Translations under genes and position numbers: made by a program
Assembly (NCBI RefSeq): GCF_019049325.1
Contig: NZ_JAGMUO010000044.1
Location: 55,692 to 119,691, forward strand
Length of the DNA stretch: 64,000 bases
Source: Streptomyces sp. AC512_CC834
Lineage (GTDB): Bacteria > Actinomycetota > Actinomycetes > Streptomycetales > Streptomycetaceae
Direction: 5' to 3'
The notes under the pieces: generated by a model
The model's database searches: none
What the model was told of the DNA's origin: nothing
The model's input: the letters and a program-made list of their open reading frames with translations, nothing else
Part shown: in pieces, positions 27,174 to 36,343 of the stretch
Layout of the letters: each line of letters starts with the position of its first letter
Numbering within the stretch: position 1 is the first letter of the stretch

Positions 27174-28076
27174 TCAGCGGGCGGCTCGGCGGGTGAAGCG
27201 GCGCAGGCCGCGGCGGGTGGGCTTGAGGGGTTTGTCCTCGGGTGGGGCCGGGGCGGGGCCGGGGGCGGCGGCCAGGGCCGCTGCCGCGGACGGTGGCGGT
27301 ACGGGACGGCCGCCCTGTGCGAGCCGGCTGCGTACGGCCTGGGCCATGGCGTGGTGGGACGGGTCCCGCAGCAGGTCCGCCTCGGACAGCCGCTCCCACA
27401 TGTGCAGCAGTTCCTGCCCCCGGGTGGCCACCTGGCCGTCGTCCCAGAGCCGCTGCCACGCCGCGGTGGCGCGGGCGACGTCGGGGGCCGCCCGGTTCAG
27501 GTCGGTACGGCAGCGGATACGGGCGACGGTCAGCGCGAGGACGGTGGAGAGCATGTGGTCGCCGCGCAGGTACGCGAGGTACGCCTCGATCGCCCTGGCC
27601 TCCAGCGAGAGTTCGTCCTCCGCGCCCCTGCGCAGCGTGAGGTGCTCCCGCAGCGCGCTGGCGAGGACGAACGCGGCGTGCAGCTCCTCGCGCTGCGCGT
27701 GCTGGATGATGCGCTCGACGCGGGCGAGCGGAGGGAAGGCCTCTTCCTCGGCGGCGGTCCGCTCGCGGCCGGGCGGCAGGTCCTCCTCGTCGGCGATGGT
27801 CCGGCTCGAGCCGTCGGGGTGGACGCGCAGGCGCGCCACCTGTTGCACGGTGCGGTCGATGACGGTGGCCGCGACAGGGGCCCGCAGGGTGCGGGCGAAC
27901 ATGGCGACGGCGTCGAGGATCGCCTCGTTGGGCGGTCGCGTGCCGCCCATTTCCAGCAGGTGGCCGTTGACCACCGTCGACCCGTCCTCGGCCACGTAGG
28001 CGTCGAGACGGATCAGCGGTGTGGCGCCGAGCGCGGGCAGGTTTCCCTCGTCACGGGGGGTCAGCGAGTGGGTCAT
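27174..28076 (-). CDS. hypothetical helical protein, 300 aa, downstream of an NlpC/P60 peptidase
   Basis: I do not recognise a named family. The N-terminal 90 residues are mixed alpha/beta (RLDAYVAEDGSTVVNGHLLEMGG). The middle (about 110-260) is strongly helical with regular Ala/Leu spacing, compatible with a TPR-like or helical-bundle fold. The last 50 residues are Pro/Ala-rich and end in a basic RRGLRRFTRRAAR tail. There is no signal peptide or membrane helix, so it is probably cytosolic. It starts 4 bp after the stop of the NlpC/P60 gene and is therefore almost certainly co-transcribed with it. Codon usage is normal for the region. Confidence 0.65.
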   Translation of the reverse strand: MTHSLTPRDEGNLPALGATPLIRLDAYVAEDGSTVVNGHLLEMGGTRPPNEAILDAVAMFARTLRAPVAATVIDRTVQQVARLRVHPDGSSRTIADEEDLPPGRERTAAEEEAFPPLARVERIIQHAQREELHAAFVLASALREHLTLRRGAEDELSLEARAIEAYLAYLRGDHMLSTVLALTVARIRCRTDLNRAAPDVARATAAWQRLWDDGQVATRGQELLHMWERLSEADLLRDPSHHAMAQAVRSRLAQGGRPVPPPSAAAALAAAPGPAPAPPEDKPLKPTRRGLRRFTRRAAR

Positions 28077-28080
28077 CCGC

Positions 28081-29178
28081 TCAGGCTCCGGGTCGTACGA
28101 CGCCGAGTACGGGCATGGAGGCGGCCGGCGCGGTCGTGATGGCGCGGCCGGGCCGCGGCGCGTGGACGATCTGCCCGCCTCCTATGTACATGCCGACATG
28201 GGTGGCGTCGTTGTAGTAGATGATCAGGTCTCCGGGGCGGGCGGAGGACAGGCTCACGCGGGTCAGGCCTGCCCACTGCGCCTGCGAGGTACGGGGAATG
28301 GGGTGCCCGGCCGCCGCCCAGGCGGCGGAGGTGAGTCCCGAGCAGTCGTACGACGACGGTCCCACGGCGCCCCACACGTACGGTTTGCCGATCTGCGCCA
28401 TCGCGAAGCCGACGGCCTTCCCGGCCGCCCCGCTCGCCTGTGTGCCGCCTCCCGGCCCCTTCCCCTTGCCCGTTCCCGTCGAGCCACCGCCGCCGGAGTC
28501 GGAGCCGGTCCACTTGGCCTCGGCCTGCCGCTCCCTCTCCTTCTCCAGCTTGGCGAGTTTGCGGGCCTGTTCCTCCTCGAGGCCCGCCTCGATCCGCTCG
28601 GCCGAGGCGATCTTCTTCTCGATCTTCTGCTTCGCACCGGCCTTGGCCGCGCGGCTGCTCTTCAGCTCCCGCAGCTCCTTGGTGGCGGCATCGGTCTGCC
28701 CGCTCAGCTCCGCGCGGGCCGTCTTCTGGGTCTCGGCGACGTTGACCAGGCCCCGCATGGCCTGGCGGGCCTGGGACGCCTGGTCGAGGGCCTGGTCGGG
28801 GTGGTCGCCGAGCAGCAACTGGATGCCGGTGGCGGCGAGATCGCCCCCGCGGTACTGGGTGCGGGCGGCCGCACCCGCGAGGTCGCGCAGGTTCTCCACC
28901 CGTTTCTCGGCACGGGTCAGGTCCTTGCGCAGCGACGTCAGCCGCTTCTCCTGCTTGGCCGCCTTCTCGTTCGCGGCGTTGTACGCCTCGGTGGCCACTT
29001 CCGCCTCGCGGTAGAGGCCGTCCAGTTCGGCGCGGATGTCCTCGATCGACTTGTCGTTTCGCGGTTCGGGTTCGCTCGGGGCCGCGTAACCGGGGCCGGG
29101 CGACAGGACGATCGCGCAGACCAGGGCTACTGTGGCTCCCCCACTCCGTAGCCGCCTGCCGCCGGTCGACACGTTCAT
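28081..29178 (-). CDS. secreted C40 (NlpC/P60) peptidoglycan endopeptidase, 365 aa
   Basis: ATG 29178 is chosen because the product then begins with a basic n-region and the hydrophobic stretch TVALVCAIVLSPGPGYAA, a Sec signal. Residues about 40-215 form a long Glu/Lys/Ala coiled coil, as in RipA/CwlO-type hydrolases. A Gly/Ser/Thr linker follows, then the NlpC/P60 domain from about residue 250: catalytic Cys in YDCSGLT, His in THVGMYIGGG, and the third polar residue in QIVHAPR. These enzymes cut the D-Glu to diamino-acid bond of peptide stems and act in cell-wall remodelling. The coiled coil is expected to autoinhibit the enzyme or tether it to a partner. It is followed by a hypothetical gene 4 bp downstream. 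Confidence 0.9.
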   Translation of the reverse strand: MNVSTGGRRLRSGGATVALVCAIVLSPGPGYAAPSEPEPRNDKSIEDIRAELDGLYREAEVATEAYNAANEKAAKQEKRLTSLRKDLTRAEKRVENLRDLAGAAARTQYRGGDLAATGIQLLLGDHPDQALDQASQARQAMRGLVNVAETQKTARAELSGQTDAATKELRELKSSRAAKAGAKQKIEKKIASAERIEAGLEEEQARKLAKLEKERERQAEAKWTGSDSGGGGSTGTGKGKGPGGGTQASGAAGKAVGFAMAQIGKPYVWGAVGPSSYDCSGLTSAAWAAAGHPIPRTSQAQWAGLTRVSLSSARPGDLIIYYNDATHVGMYIGGGQIVHAPRPGRAITTAPAASMPVLGVVRPGA

Positions 29179-29315
29179 GAGCTCCACTTCAGAGGTCGCG
29201 TGCGGGCGGCTCAGACGGACGGCTTTCACCGCGGTCCCCACCGCGGGTCATACGGGGGGCCGTTCGAGCCTTGAACACAGTACCTTCCCCCGAACGGCCG
29301 ACCCCGATGTCCCCG

Positions 29316-29339
29316 CGCGTGTCAGCTTGCTCACACGCG
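29316..29339 (-). terminator. hairpin after the CBM20 amylase gene
   Basis: Perfect 7-bp arms CGCGTGT/ACACGCG with a 10-nt loop begin about 20 bp beyond the amylase stop in its direction of transcription, upstream of the NlpC/P60 gene. A second inverted repeat (GGCCGTTCG at 29258-29266, CGAACGGCC at 29291-29299) lies nearer the NlpC/P60 start and could be a regulator site. Confidence 0.5.
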
Positions 29340-29358
29340 ACTCTCCTACCGGCAGCGC

Positions 29359-31080
29359 TCAGTCACGCCAGGTGTCGTTGAGCGTGATCTTGGTGCTGTT
29401 GACGGTCGCGGTGCGGTTGGCGCCGCTCTCCCAGGTCACGTTGCCCGCCTCGTCCTTGCGGATGTACTTGTACTCGAAGGACGTGCCCTCGGGGAGGTCC
29501 ACGTCCAGTTTCCACACCGGGTAGGCGGCCGGGTCGAGCTTGAGCGCGCTGCCCGGGTTCCAGTTGCCGAGTTCCGGCCGGTTGCCGGTCACGTAGATGT
29601 TCTGGCCCGGGCTGGTGGTGGCGTTCACGGCGAAGGACGCGCCCGAGGTCTCCGGGTCGGGGTCGGGGGTGGTTCCGCCGTCGCAGGTACGGGCGTTGAC
29701 ATGCAGGGCCACCGCCGTGTTGGCGCCCAGCGTGGCGGTGAAGCGGCCGGACCCGTCGACCGTGACGCCGTTGCCGGACTGGACGTCGCAGTAGTCACCG
29801 GCGGGCAGCGACGTCTGGAACGTACGGGTCAGCGAGGAGCCCTCGTGGTTGATGGCGACGTACGCCTTCGAACCGCGGCCGAAGGCTATCTGGTCGCCGC
29901 CGTTGTCCCACCAGTCGGTCACGGACTGGCCGCGGGCGGTGTTGCGGAAGGCGACCATGGAGGAGATCTCGGGCCAGGCGTGCTGGCACTTCCAGCCGTC
30001 GCTGTAGCAGGCGTTCACCTGGCCGCCGTTGGGCGGTCCCGCGTCGCGGTCGGTGAACTCGTAGCCGGAGTGGACGTCGGGGCTGCCGTACGGCCAGGCC
30101 AGCATGAAGACGTGCGCCAGGGTGTAGTTCGCACCGTCCTTGTAGGTGAGGGTGTCGCCGCCCCGTTCGGTGTCGTGGTTGGCGACGAAGACGGCGGACT
30201 TGTCCGAGGCCATGTAGCCCCAGGCCTCGCCGAAGTTCTTCAGGTACGCGAGGTTCTCGCTGTTGAAGACCCGCTTGAGGTCGCGTCCGTAGCGGAACTC
30301 CTGGACGTCGCCGCTGCCGAGGTACTCGGTCGGCGAGACGGCCTCGCCCGCGCCGTAGATGGCCTCGTGCTTCCAGTACACGTTCGGGTCGCTGAGCCGG
30401 GACTTGATGTTGGCCAGGTCCCCTGCGGCCATGTGCTTGGCCGCGTCGATCCGGAAGCCGTCGACGCCGAGGGACAGCAGGTCGTTGAGGTACTCGGCGA
30501 TCCTCCCCCGCACGTAGTCCTCGCCGGTGTCCAGGTCCGCGAGGCCGACCAGCTCGCACTCCTGGACGTTGTAGCGGTCGCCGTAGTTGTTGATCTCCGA
30601 GGTGCAGTTGTTGAGGTCGTTCGAGGAGTAGATGCCCGGATAGTTGTACTTGGTGTACGACGAGCCGCCGGTGCCGGTTCCGCTGCCGGCCGACATGTGG
30701 TTGATGACCGAGTCGGCGATGACCTTCACGCCGGCCGCGTGACAGGTGTCGACCATGCTCTTGAACTGTCCGCGGTCACCGAGCCGGCCCGCGATCTTGT
30801 AGCTGACCGGCTGGTAGGAGGTCCACCACTGTCCGCCCTGGATGTGCTCCTGCGGTGGCGAGACCTGGACGAACCCGTAGCCGGCCGGCCCGAGGGTGTC
30901 GGTGCACGCCTGGGCGACCGAGACGAACTTCCACTCGAACATCACCGCGGTGACGTCCTTCTCTCCCGGTGGTGCCGCCTGGGCCGGTGCCGCGGTGGCG
31001 AGGAGGCTGCCTGCCACGCCGGCGGTGAGGGCGAGCGCTGTGGCGGTGACTCTTCGTGCTGTGCTGGTGCTCCCGTGCAT
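29359..31080 (-). CDS. secreted GH13 alpha-amylase with C-terminal CBM20, 573 aa
   Basis: ATG 31080 is preceded by GGGAG at 5-nt spacing and gives a Sec signal (basic n-region, LALTAGVAGSLLATAAPAQAA). Residues about 40-440 are the GH13 barrel: VIADSVINH (region I), GFRIDAAKH with the Asp nucleophile (region II), GAGE for the acid/base Glu (region III) and FVANHDTERG with the stabilising Asp (region IV). An all-beta C domain and a Pro/Asp linker follow, and then a CBM20 starch-binding domain (residues about 475-573: NIYVTGNRPELGNWNPG; KYIRKD). It endo-hydrolyses starch outside the cell. It diverges from a second amylase gene, with clustered TTGCA/TGCAA half sites between them. Confidence 0.93.
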   Translation of the reverse strand: MHGSTSTARRVTATALALTAGVAGSLLATAAPAQAAPPGEKDVTAVMFEWKFVSVAQACTDTLGPAGYGFVQVSPPQEHIQGGQWWTSYQPVSYKIAGRLGDRGQFKSMVDTCHAAGVKVIADSVINHMSAGSGTGTGGSSYTKYNYPGIYSSNDLNNCTSEINNYGDRYNVQECELVGLADLDTGEDYVRGRIAEYLNDLLSLGVDGFRIDAAKHMAAGDLANIKSRLSDPNVYWKHEAIYGAGEAVSPTEYLGSGDVQEFRYGRDLKRVFNSENLAYLKNFGEAWGYMASDKSAVFVANHDTERGGDTLTYKDGANYTLAHVFMLAWPYGSPDVHSGYEFTDRDAGPPNGGQVNACYSDGWKCQHAWPEISSMVAFRNTARGQSVTDWWDNGGDQIAFGRGSKAYVAINHEGSSLTRTFQTSLPAGDYCDVQSGNGVTVDGSGRFTATLGANTAVALHVNARTCDGGTTPDPDPETSGASFAVNATTSPGQNIYVTGNRPELGNWNPGSALKLDPAAYPVWKLDVDLPEGTSFEYKYIRKDEAGNVTWESGANRTATVNSTKITLNDTWRD

Positions 31081-31150
31081 GGAGTCTCCCGTGTGAGGAT
31101 GCGGGTGTCCCGGGTGCTGTACCGACGGATGACTGGGGAGTCGGCACACG

Positions 31151-31190
31151 CTTGCAATGCGTTGCAGCAAGATGACTGCAAGGGCTTGCG
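31151..31190. promoter_or_regulatory. cluster of TTGCA/TGCAAG half sites upstream of the CBM20 amylase
   Basis: Within 40 bp are CTTGCA (31151), TTGC-A-GCAA (31162-31170), TGCAAG (31177-31182) and CTTGCG (31185-31190). Streptomyces amylase promoters carry comparable TTGCA-type direct repeats that bind LacI-family MalR-type repressors, and the two LacI genes of this window have operators with the related core GCAAG/CTTGC. Maltose/glucose control is inferred. Confidence 0.5.
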
Positions 31191-31485
31191 ATCGTGACCG
31201 TAAGGGCGGCATTCAACTACGGTCAACCCCTCGGACACCCCGCCTGTCCGCAGCATATGACATGGCGTATGACGTGGCCCATGACGAAGCGTGTGCCGAC
31301 CCGCGAGGCGGACGCGCACCATCGCCGCGCACCAGAAAGTTGAAACGAGACCCCTTTACGGCACCGGCGCGCAGGGGTAACTTCCCGCTGCCGTAAGAGT
31401 TTTCTGCAACTTTCCGTGCACTCTTTCAGGGCCTGGGCGTTCCAACCGCCCGCGGCCACGCCGCCCGCCTTCTCTGGAGACACGC

Positions 31486-34400
31486 ATGAGACGCATGAGG
31501 CGCATCCGCATGCGGTTGCTCGGACGGCCGTTGGCCGCCGCCGTGGCCGTCGGCACCGTCCTCGGACTGGTGTCCGCCCCACCAGGCACCCCCTCCCCCA
31601 CAACCTCCTCCTCAACCGTCCCCTCAACCGTCCCCGCCGCCACGGCCGACAACACGGCGACCGTCTTCTACTACACGAAGACGAAGAACTGGAGCCGGTA
31701 CAACCTGCATTACGCGCCCGACGGCGGCTCCTGGACCGCGGTCCCCGGGGTGGCGATGGAGACCGCGTGCACCGACTGGGTGAAGAAGACGGTCACCCTG
31801 GGTACCGCGGAGGGGCTGCAGGCCACCTTCAACAACGGCTCGGGCACCTGGGACAACAACTCCGGCAACAACTACGCCCTCGGCACGGGAAGCATCACGG
31901 TCAAGGACGGCGTGATCGCCCACTCCGACCCCTGCGACGGCGGCACGGACCCCGACCCGACGCCGGGGGACGGCAACCGGGCCACCGTCTACTACTCCAC
32001 CCGCACCCTCGGCTGGACCACCGCCAACATCCATTACCAGCCCGCGGGCGGCTCCTGGACCACCGTGCCCGGAGTCGGCATGCAGGCCGTCTGCGCCGGC
32101 TGGTGGAAGAAGGACATCGACCTGGGCACGGCCACCTCGATGAAGGCCGCCTTCAACAACGGCAACGGCGTGTGGGACAACAACAAGGGCGCCGACTACA
32201 CCCTGCCCACCGGCGTCACCACCGTCGCCGACAACACGGTCACCGCGGACGCCGACGACCCGTGCGCCGACGAGGTTCCCGACACCCGGGCACCGACCGT
32301 TCCCGCCGGGGTGAGCGCGCAGGCCGACGGCGTGTCCGTCGTGCTGACCTGGGAGCCGTCCACCGACGACACCGGGGTCGCCAAGTACCAGGTGACCCGT
32401 AGCGGCGGCACCAGGGGCGATGTCGTGAGCGACGTCGGCTCCACCGTCTTCTCCGACACCGGCCTCGAGGAGAAGACCACCTACACCTACACCGTCAGGG
32501 CCACGGACGCCGCCGGCAACGTCTCCGCGGCCTCGGCCGCCGCGATCGCCACCACCGGCACGGAGCCGCCGGCGCCCGCCGCCGGGAAACCCCTGGCCAC
32601 CGATCCCCGCAAGGACCCGATCTACTTCGTCCTCACCGCCCGTTTCAACGACGGCGACAGCTCCAACAACCGCGGCGGCAGCCAGCACGTGAAGTCGGGC
32701 AACGCGGCGAACAACGACCCCATGTTCCGGGGCGACTTCAGGGGCCTGGTCGACAGGCTCGACTACATCAAGGGCCTCGGCTTCTCCGCCGTGTGGATCA
32801 CTCCGGTGGTCCTCAACCGCTCCGACTACGACTACCACGGCTACCACGGCTACGACTTCTACAAGGTGGACCCACGCCTGGAGTCCGCAGGCGCCTCCTA
32901 CCAGGACCTGATCAACGCGGCACACGCCAAGGGCATGAAGATCTACCAGGACGTCGTCTACAACCACTCCTCCCGCTGGGGCGCCAAGGGCCTGTTCACC
33001 CCGACCGTCTACGGCGTGCGCGACTCCCAGTGGAGCTGGTACTACGACGAGAAGCAGCCCGGCTTCGAGTACGACGGCCTGACCGTCGAACCCAAGAGCG
33101 GCAAGTCGTACTACAACGGTGACCTCTGGTCCACCGCCGAGCCGAGCGGCAACACCTGCGTCAACTGGGGCACGCCCACCGGCGCCAAGAGTCCCGAGGG
33201 CTACACCATCTACAACTGCCAGTGGCCCAGCCCGACGTCCGGCATGTTCCCCAAGGCGCTCTACCACAACTGCTGGATCGGCAACTGGGAGGGCGAGGAC
33301 TCCCGTTCCTGCTGGCTGCACGAGGACCTCGCCGACTTCAACACCGAGAACGCGCAGGTGCAGAACTACCTGATCGGCGCCTACGACAAGTACATCGACA
33401 TGGGCGTCGACGGCTTCCGCGTCGACACGGCCGTGCACATCCCGCGCACCACCTGGAACCGCCGCTTCCTGCCGGCCATCCAGGAGCGCGTCGCCCAACA
33501 GCACGGCGCCGGGGCCGCGAAGAACTTCTTCGTCTTCGGGGAGGTCGCCGCCTTCGTCAACGACAAGTGGAACCGCGGCTCGGTCAACCACTCCGCGCAG
33601 TTCTACACGTGGAAGGAGCGCAGGGAGTACAGCGCCGACGACGAGAAGGCCGCCCTGGAGATGTACGAGTACGAACAGCAGCAGGGCACGGGGAACCAGC
33701 CCACGTCCACCAACGCCTTCCTCGACGGCAACAGCTACCACGCCCCCGACCACAGCCGCTTCTCCGGCATGAACGTCATCGACATGCGCATGCACATGAA
33801 CTTCGGTGACGCGAGCAACGCCTTCCACAACGGCAAAGACTCCGACGACAGTTACAACGACGCCACGTACAACGTCGTCTACGTCGACAGCCACGACTAC
33901 GGCCCGAACAAGAGCAGCGAACGCTACACGGGCGGCACCGACGCCTGGGCCGAGAACATGTCCCTGATGTGGACCTTCCGCGGCATCCCCACGCTGTACT
34001 ACGGATCGGAGATCGAGTTCCAGAAGGGCAAGAAGATCGACTGCGGCCCCACCTGCCCCCTCGCGACGACGGGCCGCGCCTACTACGGCGACCACCTCGC
34101 CGGTGACGTCGAGGCCTCCGACTTCTCCAAGGTGGACTCGGCCACCGGCGCCGTCGCCACGACGCTGGAACAGCCACTGGTCAAGCACGTACAGCGGCTG
34201 AACCAGATCCGCCGGGCCGTTCCCGCCCTGCAGATGGGCCAGTACTCCACGGACGGCATCACCGGCGACATGGCCTTCAAACGGCGCTACACCGACGGCG
34301 ACACGGACAGTTTCGCCCTCGTCACCGTCTCGGGCGCCGCCACCTACAGCGGCATCCCCAACGGCACGTACACCGACGCCGTCACTGGTGACACCCGTAC

Positions 34401-34509
34401 CGTCACCGACGGCAGGCTCAGCGTGGCCGCACCCGGCAAGGGCAACCTGCGGGTGTACGTCCTGAACGGCACCGGGAAGATCGGGACCGCCGGCCTGTAC
34501 CTGAAGTAG
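31486..34509 (+). CDS. secreted GH13 amylase with two CBM25 modules and FN3, 1007 aa
   Basis: ATG 31486 has GGAGA 5 nt upstream; the basic MRRMRRIRMR start and Ala/Val core form the signal peptide. Two starch-binding CBM25 modules (about 58-150 and 164-255) share the YY.T....W....HY pattern and the FNNGxGxWDNN loop. An FN3 domain follows (about 265-350), then the GH13 catalytic domain (about 370-930): YQDVVYNHSS (region I), GFRVDTAVH with nucleophile D647, VFGEV with acid/base E686, and YVDSHDYG with D804; then a C-terminal beta domain. It acts extracellularly on granular or branched alpha-glucan. TCTGCAAC near 31410 in its leader resembles the half sites of the divergent amylase. Confidence 0.92.
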   Translation: MRRMRRIRMRLLGRPLAAAVAVGTVLGLVSAPPGTPSPTTSSSTVPSTVPAATADNTATVFYYTKTKNWSRYNLHYAPDGGSWTAVPGVAMETACTDWVKKTVTLGTAEGLQATFNNGSGTWDNNSGNNYALGTGSITVKDGVIAHSDPCDGGTDPDPTPGDGNRATVYYSTRTLGWTTANIHYQPAGGSWTTVPGVGMQAVCAGWWKKDIDLGTATSMKAAFNNGNGVWDNNKGADYTLPTGVTTVADNTVTADADDPCADEVPDTRAPTVPAGVSAQADGVSVVLTWEPSTDDTGVAKYQVTRSGGTRGDVVSDVGSTVFSDTGLEEKTTYTYTVRATDAAGNVSAASAAAIATTGTEPPAPAAGKPLATDPRKDPIYFVLTARFNDGDSSNNRGGSQHVKSGNAANNDPMFRGDFRGLVDRLDYIKGLGFSAVWITPVVLNRSDYDYHGYHGYDFYKVDPRLESAGASYQDLINAAHAKGMKIYQDVVYNHSSRWGAKGLFTPTVYGVRDSQWSWYYDEKQPGFEYDGLTVEPKSGKSYYNGDLWSTAEPSGNTCVNWGTPTGAKSPEGYTIYNCQWPSPTSGMFPKALYHNCWIGNWEGEDSRSCWLHEDLADFNTENAQVQNYLIGAYDKYIDMGVDGFRVDTAVHIPRTTWNRRFLPAIQERVAQQHGAGAAKNFFVFGEVAAFVNDKWNRGSVNHSAQFYTWKERREYSADDEKAALEMYEYEQQQGTGNQPTSTNAFLDGNSYHAPDHSRFSGMNVIDMRMHMNFGDASNAFHNGKDSDDSYNDATYNVVYVDSHDYGPNKSSERYTGGTDAWAENMSLMWTFRGIPTLYYGSEIEFQKGKKIDCGPTCPLATTGRAYYGDHLAGDVEASDFSKVDSATGAVATTLEQPLVKHVQRLNQIRRAVPALQMGQYSTDGITGDMAFKRRYTDGDTDSFALVTVSGAATYSGIPNGTYTDAVTGDTRTVTDGRLSVAAPGKGNLRVYVLNGTGKIGTAGLYLK

Positions 34510-34556
34510 GCCGACGGAAGCCTCCGACGTGGAGCCGGCGACGTTCGCCGTCGGCC
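34509..34556 (+). terminator. stem-loop after the CBM25 amylase
   Basis: Perfect 9-bp arms GGCCGACGG (34509-34517) and CCGTCGGCC (34548-34556) start at the last base of the stop codon. The loop of 30 nt contains secondary pairing. No U-tract. Confidence 0.5.
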
Positions 34557-34580
34557 CCACACGTCACGCTGCACGGTTGC

Positions 34581-34838
34581 TCATGGCCGCAACGGCCTGA
34601 GCACGCCAAGACGTTGCAGCTCGACGATGTGCTCCGCCGCCCGTTGTGGTGCTTCCCCACCGTTCACCAGCACCCCCGCCTCGATGTTGCGGTGGGCCGC
34701 GGACGCGGTCAGATTGGCGCTGCCCAGGAACAGCGTACGACGGTCGGCCACCGCGAGCTTGGCGTGCTGACGCGAGTGAGGGTGGCCGCCCGGCCCTCGG
34801 GCGGGACGGGGCCCGCGCGGGTGCGGCACCGCCGGCAT
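34581..34838 (-). pseudogene. drmC: C-terminal remnant of a DrmC-like phospholipase D protein
   Basis: The last 60 or so residues of this frame contain a complete PLD active-site motif, HAKLAVAD (HxKx4D), followed by TLFLGSANLTASA and RNIEAGVLVNGG and ending GVLRPLRP. These are features of the C-terminus of DISARM DrmC-type PLD proteins. A DrmC of normal length is roughly 250 residues with two such motifs; here everything upstream of the second motif is absent, replaced by Pro/Arg-rich out-of-frame coding. It cannot be a working enzyme. It lies about 18 kb from the helicase/methylase block and on the opposite strand. Confidence 0.65.
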
Positions 34839-35098
34839 ACAGCGATCTCAGCACCGAGTTGCCTCGCCGCGGTCATCAAGCCCTCACCCACGAGGACGCC
34901 ATGCCCTACCTCCTCGAGGACGCCTCGGCGTGAGAGAGCCCGCACAGGTCACCGCCGTCGCTCTCGACGCGGCGCGACCTTCATCGCCCTCTGGGCGCCG
35001 ACTGTCGACGCCATCCGGGGGTTGACCGAGAAGGGCCTCGCCGACCGGACCATGGACCGGACCCATGCCCTCGTGTCTCCGGAGCCCACGACGAGTCC
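34839..35098. other. non-coding or decayed stretch
   Basis: There is no convincing gene. Short frames (for example a plus-strand piece reading DAIRGLTEKGLADRTMDRT near 35010) look like scraps of coding sequence without start, length or partner. It is part of the degraded zone that runs to about 39.4 kb. Confidence 0.4.
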
Positions 35099-35431
35099 TT
35101 ACGGCACGTCGTAGCGAACGACCGCTCTCGCGAAGGGCTCGCCCGTGCGGCGGGCGTACGTCTTGCGCTCGCGGATCTCCCTCAGGGTGCGCGGACGGTA
35201 TCCGGGCCCATCGCAGCAGCTCTTGTGGAAGCGGACGCCCGCGTGCAGGAGTACGGACAGCACTCGCCAGGCCGCAATGTCCCGGCGCGGGGGCGCCGCG
35301 AAAGCCGACCCCACGTGGATCAGCGGTTCCGCGCAGCGGGGGCAAGCTCGGTGCGGCCTGCCCCTGTCGTAGGGCTGCTTGTAGGAGGCCCGGCAGGGCA
35401 GGCAGACGTAGGAGGTCTTCGCGTGGCCCAT
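35099..35431 (-). CDS. small zinc-ribbon-like hypothetical protein, 110 aa
   Basis: The product begins MGHAKTSYVCLPCRASYK and carries CLPC and CPRC pairs about 20 residues apart, a likely zinc ribbon, then a helical segment (WRVLSVLLHAGVRFHKSC) and a basic RPRTLREIRERKTYARR stretch. Proteins of this kind are widespread in Streptomyces, sometimes mislabelled as deoxyxylulose-phosphate synthase. The size and Cys pattern do not support that name. The role is unknown. It is divergent from the following hypothetical gene. Confidence 0.7.
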   Translation of the reverse strand: MGHAKTSYVCLPCRASYKQPYDRGRPHRACPRCAEPLIHVGSAFAAPPRRDIAAWRVLSVLLHAGVRFHKSCCDGPGYRPRTLREIRERKTYARRTGEPFARAVVRYDVP

Positions 35432-35559
35432 GCCGCCAGGATAGGCAGCAACCTGTGCGAAGCTCGACGCGTTTTGAGAGCAGGGGGCGCTCCCCGAGGA
35501 CCTCCAGGATCCTCACGGACGGCAGCCGTCGCACCCGGACCGTGCGGAACGGGGACGAC

Positions 35560-36216
35560 ATGCCGCACACTCTCCGGGTGATCGTGTTGCAGCCCGTCCT
35601 CGAAGTCTCCGGCGCTTCCGGCTTCTCGCTCTGGCCGGTGTCCGAGCTTGAGCCGTACGCCTTCCTGCCGCTCAGTGGCGCGCTTGCTCCCGCCGAAGTC
35701 GGCACGGCGGTCATGAGCATCGCCGCCCACAACAACGTCGCACCTGCGGCAGACGACTGCCCGTCACGACCCACGGACCCGCTCGGGGCCGTTCTGCACG
35801 GCCTGCTCATCATGGAGGAACTCGTGGCGTGCAGTGGCCTGCGGGTCACGGACACCGCCTCCGGCGTCACCTTGCTGCCGGGCTGCTGCAACGGCCTCGA
35901 AGAGCGCCGTGACTGGTTCGACGTCCTGGACGGGGACGGCTGGGCCTCTTTCGGCCACGACCCGTCCCCGCTCGCGCAACGACATGGCGACATCGTCCGC
36001 CTGACCGTGGACGCCGACCGGGAAGACAGCCCCGTGATCGAGCTTGCCACCGCCGAACTGCGACGCCTGCTCACCGGAGCGGAGCGCGATCTGACCGAGT
36101 TCCTGGACGTGGCAGCCGCGTGGACCTCACGACAACTGCCCAACCACACAGCCCTGGTGACTTCCGCCCTCGCCCGCGCCCTGCTCTTCTGCGAACCGGC
36201 TCCCCCCTGCGCATAG
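35560..36216 (+). CDS. hypothetical protein, 218 aa
   Basis: ATG 35560 has a GGGGAC element just upstream. The family is not recognised. It reads as a globular alpha/beta protein without signal or membrane segments: an N-terminal VIVLQPVLEVSGASGFSLWPVSELEP, a Cys-containing LLPGCCNGLEERRDW loop, a region rich in Asp/Glu (VLDGDGWASFGHDPSP), and a helical C-terminus. Coding bias is typical of Streptomyces. Its neighbours are a zinc-ribbon protein and restriction-modification remnants, which give no firm clue. Confidence 0.6.
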   Translation: MPHTLRVIVLQPVLEVSGASGFSLWPVSELEPYAFLPLSGALAPAEVGTAVMSIAAHNNVAPAADDCPSRPTDPLGAVLHGLLIMEELVACSGLRVTDTASGVTLLPGCCNGLEERRDWFDVLDGDGWASFGHDPSPLAQRHGDIVRLTVDADREDSPVIELATAELRRLLTGAERDLTEFLDVAAAWTSRQLPNHTALVTSALARALLFCEPAPPCA

Positions 36217-36343
36217 GCCGTCCCCCCGCCGTCATCTGAGCGGCGACAGGTCGGGAACTGCGGCCCGGACGCCCGTACGAGCGCGTAAGCCCGGCGTACC
36301 CACCGACGTACGCGCCCTGCCGTTTGGTCAAATACTGCCCCAT

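Noticed and set aside
29179..29358. ydaO (c-di-AMP) riboswitch before the NlpC/P60 gene
   Set aside because: Such riboswitches do precede wall hydrolase genes in Streptomyces, but I could not match the conserved blocks in this 180-bp leader, only hairpins.
35099..35431. Deoxyxylulose-phosphate synthase label
   Set aside because: A 110-residue zinc-ribbon protein cannot be DXS, which is over 600 residues with a thiamine domain; the name is a propagated error.
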